A stretch of 64,000 nt of DNA from NCBI GenBank assembly GCA_041392805.1, contig JAWKLJ010000002.1, positions 3,363,001-3,427,000 on the forward strand. Reading direction: 5' to 3'. This document shows positions 9,602 through 17,691 of the stretch, piece by piece. The notes beneath the pieces are model-generated. The model saw nothing but the letters and a program-made list of their open reading frames with translations. It ran no database searches and was not told the origin of the DNA. This stretch comes from Saprospiraceae bacterium. GTDB lineage: Bacteria > Bacteroidota > Bacteroidia > Chitinophagales > Saprospiraceae. Position 1 is the stretch's first letter. Every line of letters starts with the position of its first letter. The translations under genes and the position numbers were made by a program.

Positions 9602-10108
9602 TTATTCATCGTCCAAAATCGCTTCAAAGAAGCCAGTTTTGCGGTTTTTCCGAACGCCATTCCAGGGAAAGTAGCGGCCGTTCATGGCAACATATATGCC
9701 AAAAGGAAGCGTCTGAACAAAAGCTAATGCGCTCCCCAAGTTAAAAAACCCATCTGAAGAAGTACCAAATGCATAGGGAATCATAGCCCCTGTAAGCACA
9801 ATGGTTTTTTGCCCGATAGCAGCTTTAGCGAGAAATTCGGCAGTGGCGACCATCTTATCGGTACCGTGGGTAATGATAATCTTATCGGCGGGACTTCGCT
9901 CGCAGTTGTGTAAGATGATGGCTCTATCTGCCTCCGTCATTTCCAGACTATCCGTCATCATGAGGGTTTTGATATCGATATCGAGGGTACATCTTCCCCT
10001 GTCAAACATTTTGGGAAGATGGGTATCCTTGAAAAACAATTGCCCCGTAATAAAATCGTACTCTTTATCAAACGTTCCTCCTGTTACAAATACTTGAATC
10101 CTATCCAT
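9602..10108 (-). CDS. Asparaginase-domain protein (N-terminal domain only)
   Basis: 168 aa; an internal ATG giving MDRIQVFVTGGTFDK is preferred over a start 21 bases upstream because it puts the TGGTFDK catalytic-threonine motif near the N-terminus, as in the family. The second motif THGTDKM, the Thr-Asp pair of asparaginases, is at about residues 82-88. L-asparaginases are usually 320-350 aa with two domains; this protein stops after the first. Such short single-domain proteins form their own group and their substrate is not established, so asparagine hydrolysis is only a guess. Confidence 0.75.
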   Translation of the reverse strand: MDRIQVFVTGGTFDKEYDFITGQLFFKDTHLPKMFDRGRCTLDIDIKTLMMTDSLEMTEADRAIILHNCERSPADKIIITHGTDKMVATAEFLAKAAIGQKTIVLTGAMIPYAFGTSSDGFFNLGSALAFVQTLPFGIYVAMNGRYFPWNGVRKNRKTGFFEAILDDE

Positions 10109-10248
10109 AGGTTTTTGTCTTTCTATCATTTTGATACAAGGTAAATGCTCGAAAACAATTGGTTGTGGGTTGTAGGAATTGAGGTTGTAAGTCGCGGGGA
10201 GGTAGCGGAGTGTAGTTGTAGATTATGAAGTTGTAAGTCCTTCCACCG

Positions 10249-10294
10249 CATTGCCACTGAACTTGTCATTGTCATTGTCATTGAACCTGTCATT
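10249..10294. repeat. ATTGTC/ATTGCC hexamer repeat, short block
   Basis: Short run of TTGCCA, TTGTCA and similar hexamers (units such as CATTGTCATTGTCATTG). Same unit as the larger block at 10598-10752. Confidence 0.65.
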
Positions 10295-10415
10295 TTACGG
10301 TGCAAGTATAGTAAGTTTTTTGGAAGGTGGAAAGTAGGAAATGAGAAACATATGACAGCCTAAATTTTGTAAAGGGCAGTCAAGGCGGTTGTTGGACGTG
10401 GGGGTAGTGGCGGTT

Positions 10416-10470
10416 TGGCTTGATTTTTTTTTGGACGCGGAGTTATTGGAGGTGGAGAGGTATTGGAGGG
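10416..10470. repeat. Direct repeat pair, copy 1 (second copy 10812-10867)
   Basis: GGCTTGA, a T tract, then GGACG(C/T)GGAG and GGAGGTGGAGAGGTA(T/A)TGGAGGG. The same string with few differences recurs at 10812-10867. The GTGGAGG...TATTGGAG part also appears in inverted form at 50650-50712. Confidence 0.65.
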
Positions 10471-10597
10471 GTTTTCTCAGCGCTTTAACTTGGCCTAAGC
10501 CCCACCAATCCCATCGGGATTCATCCTCGGTAAAAAAAGGCGTAAAAAGCCCGTAGCATGCCTTTAGGTATGCCCTATTATCGTTGTTTCCGGCAGG

Positions 10598-10752
10598 CAT
10601 TGCCATTCAATTTGAATTTGCCATTGAATTTGCCATTGCCATTGCCATTGAAATTGTCATTGTCATTGTCATTGAATTTGTCATTGTCATTGAATTTGCC
10701 ATTGTCATTGTCATTGCCATTGCCATTGAAATTGTCATTAAAACGGCCATTG
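10598..10752. repeat. ATTG(C/T)C hexamer tandem repeat
   Basis: About 155 bases of imperfect 6-bp units: CATTGC, CATTGT and AATTTG variants in tandem (for example CATTGCCATTGCCATTG). Because 6 is a multiple of 3, both strands give open dipeptide-repeat frames (LPLPL or IAIAI on plus, MAMTMTN-like on minus). These are not believable proteins: no start context, no conserved ends, no neighbours in phase. Confidence 0.75.
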
Positions 10753-10810
10753 AAGCCACTGCGATATAGCTGGAGTTACAGAGCGTCAAAGAAGTGGCAG
10801 GTTCACGAGC
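10749..10810. repeat. Direct repeat pair B, copy 1 (second copy 10895-10955)
   Basis: Both copies run ATTGAAG, GCAGCGAT or CTGCGATAT, AGCTGGAG(T/C)TACA, then a GAAGTG block and GTTCACGAGC at the end. The two copies are separated by the second copy of the 10416 repeat, so the region is a chain of alternating duplicated blocks. Confidence 0.6.
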
Positions 10811-10811
10811 G

Positions 10812-10867
10812 GGCTTGAGTTTTTTTTGGGGACGTGGAGATAGTGGAGGTGGAGAGGTAATGGAGGG
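10812..10867. repeat. Direct repeat pair, copy 2
   Basis: Second copy of the 10416-10470 sequence, with GGCTTGAG, a longer T tract and GTGGAGGTGGAGAGGTAATG. Confidence 0.65.
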
Positions 10868-10894
10868 TCGGCTTGTATATTTTTTGAAATTGTC

Positions 10895-10955
10895 ATTGAA
10901 GGTGCAGCGATGTAGCTGGAGCTACAAGTAGTCTTGGAAGTGACATGTTCACGAG
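10895..10955. repeat. Direct repeat pair B, copy 2
   Basis: Second copy of 10749-10810, ending in GTTCACGAGC and followed by an AGCTGGAGCTCG extension. Confidence 0.6.
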
Positions 10956-10980
10956 CTGGAGCTCGTTCACAAGTGGTGAA

Positions 10981-11048
10981 AGGAGAAGGTGAAAAGTGGA
11001 AACCCGAAGGCAGGCATTTCCGACTTCCGATTTCCACCTTCCCATTTT
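10981..11048. repeat. Heptad purine/pyrimidine hairpin, family C
   Basis: Purine-rich arm (AGGAGAAGGTGAAAAGTGG) facing a pyrimidine-rich arm (CCGACTTCCGATTTCCACC). The repeating unit is about 7 bases (GGAAGTC or CGACTTCC-like). It ends just beyond the stop of the M16 gene at 11052 and may act as its transcript end. Related hairpins are at 20645, 20765, 39586, 43891 and 59221. Confidence 0.6.
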
Positions 11049-11051
11049 GGC

Positions 11052-13127
11052 TTACTCTACTTTAAAGAGAGCATCTTCGATGCCGGTATTGATGGCAACA
11101 GACTGTACTTCGAAAGCGAGCGGGAATGGCGCCATGCCTATGGAGACAATTTTATAGGGCACCATAATTCCATCTACGGTTCGGTAGTCGTCAAAATCCG
11201 TTTGGAGTAAGGTCCCATTTTGGTTACTTTGAGACCGGATTTTCAGACTTGATTTCATATCAAAATAATCCGTTTGCTTTTCGCCATTAGCGGATTCAAT
11301 TTCTATGACATAGACCTTTTTGCCCTCAAGCATTTCTGCTCCAACCAGCTGAAGCTTGAAGCCAAGGTCCTTGTAAGCCAACTCAGGAAAAAGCTGTGCA
11401 TCTTCCTTAAAGCCTTCAATGGTGGCCTCATCGACTTCCTGCTGTTGGCCCATTTGGCTAACCATGGCTTTTTCTCCATCGAATTTCACCTCGTTCATGA
11501 CCATGCCGCCGGCTTTCACCTCGATCATCATTTTCCCTTTTTTCACAACCCGCTTCATTTCCATGTTCATTCCCTGGATGCTAGCAGCCAATGAGACCGT
11601 CATATCGTTCACATTATTCAAAGCTTGGACACCTCCGATGGCTTTCAGGTAATCTTCCACCACCCCTTCTGCCGTGGTGCCTTGAGGTAAAATCATTTTA
11701 ACTTGCTGGATCTCATTGCCTTGTCCATCATAATAGTTCAGTTTACCATCGGCAGCAAATACCTTTAATTTTTCTCCTACCTCTCGGTCGCCAACCACAA
11801 CAATATGTGCATTATTGGGCTTAATGTATTTTTTAGCGGCTTCCAGAATATCAGCTTTAGTAATGGTATTCAGTCTTTCCAGGTAGGTGGCATAATAATC
11901 TGCGGGTAACTTAAACCGAGCAATATTCAGCGCAAAGCTGGCGATGGTACTGGGTTGCTCCATACTGCGGGCAAAAGACCCCATTAGCATGTTTTTGGCC
12001 GTTTGCAATTCCTCATCAGTCACCAATTCTGTCGAGATGCGTTTCATTTCATACAGAAACTCCACGATGGCACTATCCGTTACTTCATTCCTGACATTGG
12101 CGTTGGCGCTAAAGGAGCCTACGACTGGGTCGTTGGAAATAGAGGAATAAGCGCCATAAGAATACCCTTTATCTTCCCTGATATTCTTGAATAGACGGCC
12201 AAAAAAAGCACCACCCAAAATTTGATTGAGGATACTAATTTTAATGGCATCCGGAGAACCGGGTTTGTAATCCACAGGGTAAGTAATATTCACCACGGAT
12301 TGCACGGCGCCCGGTTTACTTACAAAGTTCACCTGATTGCCTTCTGGCGCTTTAGGTTTTACCAATTCATCTTTTAGGACGAAGCTTTGTTCCCATTTAT
12401 CAAAATACTTTTTGGCCATCTTTTTTGCATCAGCAGCCGTGATATCCCCGACAAAAACCAGATAAGAAAGATTGGGCTTGAAAAAAGTCTGATAGTATTT
12501 TTTGCAATCTTCCAGGTCGATCAGACTGACGCTGACTTCGCTGAGCAATTCGCCATAAGGGTGGTCTTTTCCGTAGGTAACTACGTTCGAAACATTTGCG
12601 GACATCTGCCCTGGATCGTCCTTACCCAAAGTAATCCCTGAAATGGTTTGCTTTTTTATTTTCTCAAACTCCGCTTCTGGAAAAGCGGGATGAAGCAAAA
12701 CATCTGATATCAAATCCACCAAAGTCTCCTTGTGTTTAGACAAGGCCGTTCCAAAAACACCATTTGCGCTAGCACTTAAACTGGCGCCTATAAAATCAAT
12801 GGCGTGATCGATTTCAGCTTTTTCGCGATTGGTCGTGCCGGCTTCCAATAATTGTCCGGCGATTTGACTCAGACCGGCTTTCTCACCCTCTGGCAAGGGT
12901 GGAACATTTACGAACAATTGAACCGAAATTCTTGGCAATTTATGGTTTTCAACCACAATCACTTCCAAACCATTATCCAATTTAAATTGCTCCGATTTAC
13001 CCAACTCAATGCGAGTGGCGGGTCCTGGTTTGGGAGCATTAGAACGAAAGTCTTCCTGGGCATTTAAGGGAAGCCCTAAAAGCCCCACTAAAAACACACC
13101 AAGTATATATTGAATTTTCTTTTGCAT
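11052..13127 (-). CDS. Inactive M16 peptidase subunit fused to a C-terminal lipoprotein-like domain
   Basis: 691 aa with a signal peptide (1-23, ending LNAQ). Two M16 (insulinase/processing-peptidase) half-domains cover about residues 40-470, but the HxxEH zinc motif is absent: the place reads GLSQIAGQLLEAGT. The second half keeps a YSYGAYSS segment typical of M16 C-terminal domains. From about 490 (TTAEGVVEDYLKAIGG) the protein continues into a beta-rich domain resembling outer-membrane lipoprotein-sorting proteins. It follows the active M16 gene at 13203 by 75 bases, the usual arrangement of a catalytic and a non-catalytic subunit in a heterodimer. Confidence 0.85.
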   Translation of the reverse strand: MQKKIQYILGVFLVGLLGLPLNAQEDFRSNAPKPGPATRIELGKSEQFKLDNGLEVIVVENHKLPRISVQLFVNVPPLPEGEKAGLSQIAGQLLEAGTTNREKAEIDHAIDFIGASLSASANGVFGTALSKHKETLVDLISDVLLHPAFPEAEFEKIKKQTISGITLGKDDPGQMSANVSNVVTYGKDHPYGELLSEVSVSLIDLEDCKKYYQTFFKPNLSYLVFVGDITAADAKKMAKKYFDKWEQSFVLKDELVKPKAPEGNQVNFVSKPGAVQSVVNITYPVDYKPGSPDAIKISILNQILGGAFFGRLFKNIREDKGYSYGAYSSISNDPVVGSFSANANVRNEVTDSAIVEFLYEMKRISTELVTDEELQTAKNMLMGSFARSMEQPSTIASFALNIARFKLPADYYATYLERLNTITKADILEAAKKYIKPNNAHIVVVGDREVGEKLKVFAADGKLNYYDGQGNEIQQVKMILPQGTTAEGVVEDYLKAIGGVQALNNVNDMTVSLAASIQGMNMEMKRVVKKGKMMIEVKAGGMVMNEVKFDGEKAMVSQMGQQQEVDEATIEGFKEDAQLFPELAYKDLGFKLQLVGAEMLEGKKVYVIEIESANGEKQTDYFDMKSSLKIRSQSNQNGTLLQTDFDDYRTVDGIMVPYKIVSIGMAPFPLAFEVQSVAINTGIEDALFKVE

Positions 13128-13202
13128 TTTAAACTGATTTTTGCAATGACAAATGGTTTTAAGAGATCATTTCTCTTCTAAGAAGTCACCTCCAAATAAA
13201 CA

Positions 13203-14525
13203 CTAAGGCTTCGTAGGATGCGGCAAATAATGCAACACGATCCTATTGTTTTTATTAAAGTATTGCTTCGCTACTCTTCTAATATCTTCTTTGGTCACCT
13301 GCATATAGCGGTCAATTTCAGTATTAATCAGGTTCGCATCACCAAAAAACATTTCATAAGTGGCCAGGCTCCCCGCAATGCCTGCAACCGTAGTATTTGC
13401 TGAAATAAAATCGTTTTCGAGTTGGTTGCGCAGTTTTTGAAACTCTTCATCGGTAATCAATTCTTTGCCTATTTTGGCCACCTCTGCGTCCATGGCTGCT
13501 TCCAATTCTTCACTATTCACCCCTACATTGGCAAAACCAATATTAATGGATAAGCCTGGGTCTTCGAGGTCCAAAGGAATACTGGCAACTTGAAAGGCTT
13601 TTTGCTGCTCGTCCACCAGTGTCCTATATAACCGGGAGCTCTTGCCTTGAGACAAAAGCGTGCTGAGCATCTTGAGGGCATAAAAATCTGCTGTACCCTG
13701 GGCAGGAACGCGATAGGCCTGAATAACAGCCGGAAGCTGAATATTGTCATAAACGGTATCTCGACGTTCGCTGACCAGTGGTTTCTCCACAATTGTCGGA
13801 CGATAAACGGCCTTTTCTCCTTTAGGGATGGTCCCGAAATATTTTTCGATCAAAACCTTTGCCTGACGCACATCTATATCTCCGGCAATAGAAAGAATAG
13901 CGTTATTCGGAACATAAAAATCTTTGTAAAATTTAATGTAGTCTGCTTCCTGTGCATTATCCAGATGTTCCATGGAGCCAATAATTGGCCAGCGGTAGGG
14001 ATGTTCCTTGAAGGCAGCTTTAAATGTTTCCTCTGCCAAGGAGCCATAAGGTTGGTTATCCATTCGCTCTCTCCGTTCTTCCTTCACCACTTCTCTTTGG
14101 GTTTCAACGCCTTGTTGATCTACTTTGGCGTGCAACATGCGTTCAGATTCCAACCAAAGTCCCAATTCCAATTGGTTAGAGGGAAGAATCTCAAAGTAGT
14201 AGGTTCGGTCCCAGGAAGTATTGGCATTTAAGGTACCTCCAGCGGCCTGTACGTAATTGGCATACTCGCCTCTCCCAATGTTATCAGAACCTTCGAATAA
14301 CAAATGTTCAAAGAAGTGAGCAAAGCCGGTTCGTTCCGGATCTTCATTTTTCGACCCAACATGGTACATGACGGAAACAGCAACGATGGGAGTCGTTTTG
14401 TCTTGGTGCAGGATGACTTTTAAGCCATTTTTTAATTCAAATTTTTCAAAATTGATCTTGTTGCCTTGGGCGTGGAGGCCCACAATGGATAGACAACAAA
14501 TCAATAGCCATAAACATTTCTTCAT
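13203..14525 (-). CDS. M16 family zinc metallopeptidase, catalytic subunit
   Basis: 440 aa from the internal ATG beginning MKKCLWLLICCLSIVG, chosen because it gives a clean signal peptide ending LHAQ; the frame is open 57 codons further upstream without any secretory feature. The inverted zinc motif HFFEH is at 70-74 (His70, Glu73, His74), with the distal glutamate in EVVKEERR about 75 residues later. The usual C-terminal domain follows with a SRLYRTLVDE segment. Probably periplasmic or surface peptide degradation together with the downstream 691-aa partner. Confidence 0.9.
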   Translation of the reverse strand: MKKCLWLLICCLSIVGLHAQGNKINFEKFELKNGLKVILHQDKTTPIVAVSVMYHVGSKNEDPERTGFAHFFEHLLFEGSDNIGRGEYANYVQAAGGTLNANTSWDRTYYFEILPSNQLELGLWLESERMLHAKVDQQGVETQREVVKEERRERMDNQPYGSLAEETFKAAFKEHPYRWPIIGSMEHLDNAQEADYIKFYKDFYVPNNAILSIAGDIDVRQAKVLIEKYFGTIPKGEKAVYRPTIVEKPLVSERRDTVYDNIQLPAVIQAYRVPAQGTADFYALKMLSTLLSQGKSSRLYRTLVDEQQKAFQVASIPLDLEDPGLSINIGFANVGVNSEELEAAMDAEVAKIGKELITDEEFQKLRNQLENDFISANTTVAGIAGSLATYEMFFGDANLINTEIDRYMQVTKEDIRRVAKQYFNKNNRIVLHYLPHPTKP

Positions 14526-14702
14526 CGTTTTTTGGATATTTGATTTATTGCCGCGAAGATGGGAATTAATCCAACAAAAGCCTAAGTAAATCCTGCGAAA
14601 ATAGCATTTGGGTAGACGAACGACCAAATGAAGAGGGAATAGTGACGTGCATTTAAAAATTACTAGTGCCTGCGGCACTAGACCTGGGAATGTCATACCT
14701 AA

Positions 14703-14738
14703 AAAAAAGACCTGAATTAGCTAATTCAGGTCTTTTTT
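14703..14738 (-). terminator. Intrinsic terminator after the YkuK-type gene
   Basis: Stem AAGACCTGAATTA / TAATTCAGGTCTT with a two-base loop and flanking A and T runs on both sides, so it can work in either direction. It starts at the stop codon of the 14738-15220 gene and isolates it from the M16 operon. Confidence 0.85.
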
Positions 14739-15220
14739 TAAACCATTTTATCTGCGCAAGAGGAACTGGCAAAGGCATCTGGTTTGGCTTTAAAGACAAA
14801 CCCCATACCTAAGATATATCCCATTGCTTCTTTTAAAGCCAGATTAGACTGGAAGTGGGGATCGGTATTGATATCTGCATGCACTTCCAATTCAACCTCA
14901 TGCGCATCTAACAGATCACATAGTGCATAGGCAATCTCTACTGAACGCGCCACTTCGGAAATCATACGTTCTCTCAGGCTCATTTTTTTGGTCGTCCGGC
15001 TGTTGCTAATGAACATAAAACCGCCTTTTTTCTCCCGCAAAAAAACAATCACCGTTGCAAATTCTGTTACCCCGGCTTTTACCTGGGAATCTGAACCGAT
15101 ACAAACCTTCAGCTTGAATCCGTTCTTTTTCTCTCGGACAATGGCTTCTTCCACGGCATCCAGAATAGATTGTTCTATTCGTTGGCCGTTTAGCCTTCTC
15201 CATTTGAATGTGCTTTCCAT
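14738..15220 (-). CDS. YkuK-family (DUF458) RNase H-like protein
   Basis: 160 aa, beginning MESTFKWRRLNG. The family hallmarks are visible: CIGSDSQVK at about 40-48, ISNSRTTKKMSLRERM in the middle, HADINTDP at about 114-121 and KPDAFASSSCADK at the C-terminus. Members have an RNase H-like fold and an unproven role. The conserved aspartates (GSD, ADIN, KPDA) look complete. Confidence 0.85.
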   Translation of the reverse strand: MESTFKWRRLNGQRIEQSILDAVEEAIVREKKNGFKLKVCIGSDSQVKAGVTEFATVIVFLREKKGGFMFISNSRTTKKMSLRERMISEVARSVEIAYALCDLLDAHEVELEVHADINTDPHFQSNLALKEAMGYILGMGFVFKAKPDAFASSSCADKMV

Positions 15221-15381
15221 CGGAATAGTATTTGTGGTTGCTTAAAATTAGTAATTATCAGCACCAAAGTAATGATCGCACTGTAGAATTAATACAAAAT
15301 TAATCTTCAGCTAATGCATCACACAACAAACTATTCGTTGCAGAAAGTTCCCAAAGGTAGAATATATTAACCGGCAACAAT

Positions 15382-16422
15382 TTATGCTGGCTGATAAACC
15401 TGTGATTTCACCAAATCGGCCACTGCTTTAATCCAGCGAGGGTCATCGTTCAAACTCGGGACTAAATCAACTTTCTCCCCTCCCATTTCCACAAAAGATT
15501 CCTGGTATTCCGTTCCGATTTCGACGATGGTTTCCAGGCAATCAGCCACAAAGGCGGGGCTAAAAACCAATAGGCGTTTGGCTCCTTTATGAGCCTGTTC
15601 TTCCAGTACTTTGCTGGTATATGGCTGGGCCCAGGCCTCCGGCCCCAAGCGGCTTTGGAAACAGGTGGTATACTGGGCGGCAGAAAGGCCAAGTTTCCCG
15701 GCAATCGCTCTGGTTGTTCCATGACATTGAGCCGAATAGCAAAATTGGTTGGCAGCGGAGAGCTGTTGGCAGCAATTTTCTTTTTGCAAGCAGTGCTGGC
15801 CATCATCAGCCTTGCGCAACTGTCGCTGAGGTAAGCCATGATAACTAAAGAGGATATGATCATACGTCTCCAGATCGAATTGTCTGGCATTGTCTGCAAA
15901 AATGTCGATCATCGGTTCATAATCATAGTAGGCATTGATGAAATTGACCTGAGGGATATTATCTTTTTTTGATAATAAACGCATAATTTCTTCGTGTACC
16001 GAACCGGTGGTGGCAGAGGCATATTGAGGAAACAAGGGCAGGATAATCATTTCTGACACCTGCTGTTCATATAGAAAAGACAGTGCCGAAGCAATAGACG
16101 GGCTTTGGTAGCGCATGGCTAGGGCTACGACAAAATCCTCGCCTAATTGTGCTTGTACGCCAGCGGCTACTTTTTCGCCATATACTTTGAGCGGAGAACC
16201 CTCAGGTGTCCACAGCAATTGATAGAGCTTGGCTGAACTACCAGACCGAAAGGGCGCGATGATCCCTCTAACCAGCAGGTTTCTGGCCACCCAATTGTAA
16301 TCAATCACCCGCCTATCCAGTAAAAATTCTTTTAAATAACGATAAACAGCCCCTCTCGTAGGTGCATCTGGCGTACCTAAATTAACCAATAAAACGCCTT
16401 TTTTGCCAATACCTATCCTCAT
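15382..16422 (-). CDS. hemH: Ferrochelatase
   Basis: 346 aa; inserts Fe2+ into protoporphyrin IX (or coproporphyrin III, depending on pathway) at the end of heme synthesis. Starts MRIGIGKKGVLLVNLGTPDAP. LFSYHGLP holds catalytic His195, and FVADCLETIVEIG holds Glu301. A cysteine group (Cys211, 217, 218, 228, 233; CLQKENCC and FCYSAQC) in the middle is suggestive of the internal iron-sulfur site found in some bacterial ferrochelatases. It stands alone; no other heme gene is nearby. Confidence 0.95.
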   Translation of the reverse strand: MRIGIGKKGVLLVNLGTPDAPTRGAVYRYLKEFLLDRRVIDYNWVARNLLVRGIIAPFRSGSSAKLYQLLWTPEGSPLKVYGEKVAAGVQAQLGEDFVVALAMRYQSPSIASALSFLYEQQVSEMIILPLFPQYASATTGSVHEEIMRLLSKKDNIPQVNFINAYYDYEPMIDIFADNARQFDLETYDHILFSYHGLPQRQLRKADDGQHCLQKENCCQQLSAANQFCYSAQCHGTTRAIAGKLGLSAAQYTTCFQSRLGPEAWAQPYTSKVLEEQAHKGAKRLLVFSPAFVADCLETIVEIGTEYQESFVEMGGEKVDLVPSLNDDPRWIKAVADLVKSQVYQPA

Positions 16423-16601
16423 GCCAATTGCTTTTAAATTTGTTGCTTAACAAGAATCTATAGGAAATGTTTTTCTGTGCGAAAATACAGACAATTAATG
16501 GGTCAAAACTATTTTCTATGGAAAGGAGTTGCTTCTTTTGCGTAAAATAAGTGTCATAATCCCCAAAGGATGGTATTTTTGGGGCTCAAAAATCAAAATC
16601 C

Positions 16602-17375
16602 ATGAAAAAACCGCTCATCTTAGTGACCAATGATGATGGCATTACCGCTCCAGGCATAAAGGCCCTAGTCGAAGTTGCCAAAAGCATCGGGGAGGTCGTT
16701 GTCGTAGCCCCTGATTCTCCACAATCTGGAATGGGACATGCTATTACGATTTCCAACCCCTTGCGTCTCCATCCAAGCGCCATTTATGGCGTTGAGGCCT
16801 ATGAATGCTCTGGCACCCCGGTAGATTGCGTCAAGTTAGCCAAAAATGTAGTCCTCAAAGGCCGTGATATTGACCTTTGTGTCTCCGGCATAAATCACGG
16901 CTCCAATGCATCCATCAACATTATTTACTCCGGAACCCTTTCGGCAGCCATGGAGGCGAGCTTGGAAAGCATTCCCTCTATTGGATTTTCTCTGCTTGAT
17001 TTTGAATATAGTGCTGATTTTGAATCGAGTAAACCTTATATTAAAAACCTCATGGAGTATGTCTTGGAACATGGGCTAGCAGCAGGCAGTCTATTGAATG
17101 TGAACATCCCCAAGTTGCGTACCGCCGACATAAAAGGGATGAAAGTCTGTCGGCAGGCCAAAGCCCGCTGGGTAGAAGAATTCATAGAGGCTAAGGATCC
17201 GAGAGGTCAGAAGTATTATTGGCTAACTGGGCGCTTTGTCAATGAAGATATAGACACAGATACTGATGTATGGGCCCTCGAAAATGGTTATATTTCCGTG
17301 GTGCCCTCCATGCATGATTTGACTAATTATGAGGCTATGAAAACCTTATCTGCCATTGAAAAAACAAAATTTTAG
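16602..17375 (+). CDS. surE: 5'/3'-nucleotidase SurE
   Basis: 257 aa; metal-dependent nucleoside-5'-monophosphate phosphatase. The N-terminus carries LVTNDDGITAPGI with the metal-binding Asp pair at 11-12, followed by DSPQSGMGHA, the SGINHGSN motif and SGTLSAAMEA. Length and order match the family. First gene of a three-gene run: the next start is one base after its stop. A CCCCAAA / TTTGGGG hairpin at 16561-16584 lies just upstream. Confidence 0.95.
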   Translation: MKKPLILVTNDDGITAPGIKALVEVAKSIGEVVVVAPDSPQSGMGHAITISNPLRLHPSAIYGVEAYECSGTPVDCVKLAKNVVLKGRDIDLCVSGINHGSNASINIIYSGTLSAAMEASLESIPSIGFSLLDFEYSADFESSKPYIKNLMEYVLEHGLAAGSLLNVNIPKLRTADIKGMKVCRQAKARWVEEFIEAKDPRGQKYYWLTGRFVNEDIDTDTDVWALENGYISVVPSMHDLTNYEAMKTLSAIEKTKF

Positions 17376-17376
17376 C

Positions 17377-17682
17377 ATGATATTCCATCGCAATGAAATT
17401 TGGGTAGGACTGTTACTGGGGCTGCTCCTTCCTTTTATAGGATATGCCATTTTACTGATGTTTTTTGAACAAATTGAAAAATTGGACATCGGTAGTGCCA
17501 GTGGGTTTTCCTTTGGCTTCAGGCAGCGAACGGTCGCCATCATCGCCATCTGTCTAAATATATTCCCCATCAACGTCTATCAGAAAAAAAGGATGACCCA
17601 AACGATAAGGGGAATGATAATAGCCACTTTTATTTTGGTTGCTATCTGGTTAATTTATTACGGTCAACAGCTATTTTCATAA
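17377..17682 (+). CDS. Small integral membrane protein, unknown
   Basis: 101 aa starting MIFHRNEIWVGLLLG; the start is placed one base after the surE stop rather than at the overlapping upstream ATG. Three hydrophobic helices are seen (about 8-31, 52-68 and 77-97), the second followed by a basic YQKKRMTQ loop. It is between surE and lpxB with gaps of 1 and 9 bases, so it is part of an envelope operon. I do not recognise the family; a role beside lipid A synthesis is only a contextual guess. Confidence 0.7.
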   Translation: MIFHRNEIWVGLLLGLLLPFIGYAILLMFFEQIEKLDIGSASGFSFGFRQRTVAIIAICLNIFPINVYQKKRMTQTIRGMIIATFILVAIWLIYYGQQLFS

Positions 17683-17691
17683 GTTTACTGT

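Larger units (their letters stand above)
10130..11051. other. Repeat-filled intergenic region
   Basis: About 920 bases without a credible gene. It holds two blocks of ATTG(C/T)C hexamer repeats (10249-10294 and 10598-10752), two pairs of direct repeats (10416/10812 and 10749/10895) and a heptad hairpin (10981-11048). Reading frames here are open only because the repeats have no stops in several frames. Confidence 0.7.

Noticed and set aside
10558..10818. Open frames on both strands rich in Leu-Pro, Ile-Ala or Met-Thr repeats
   Set aside because: They are a by-product of the ATTG(C/T)C hexamer, which has no stop codons in several frames; there is no sensible start, domain or neighbour.
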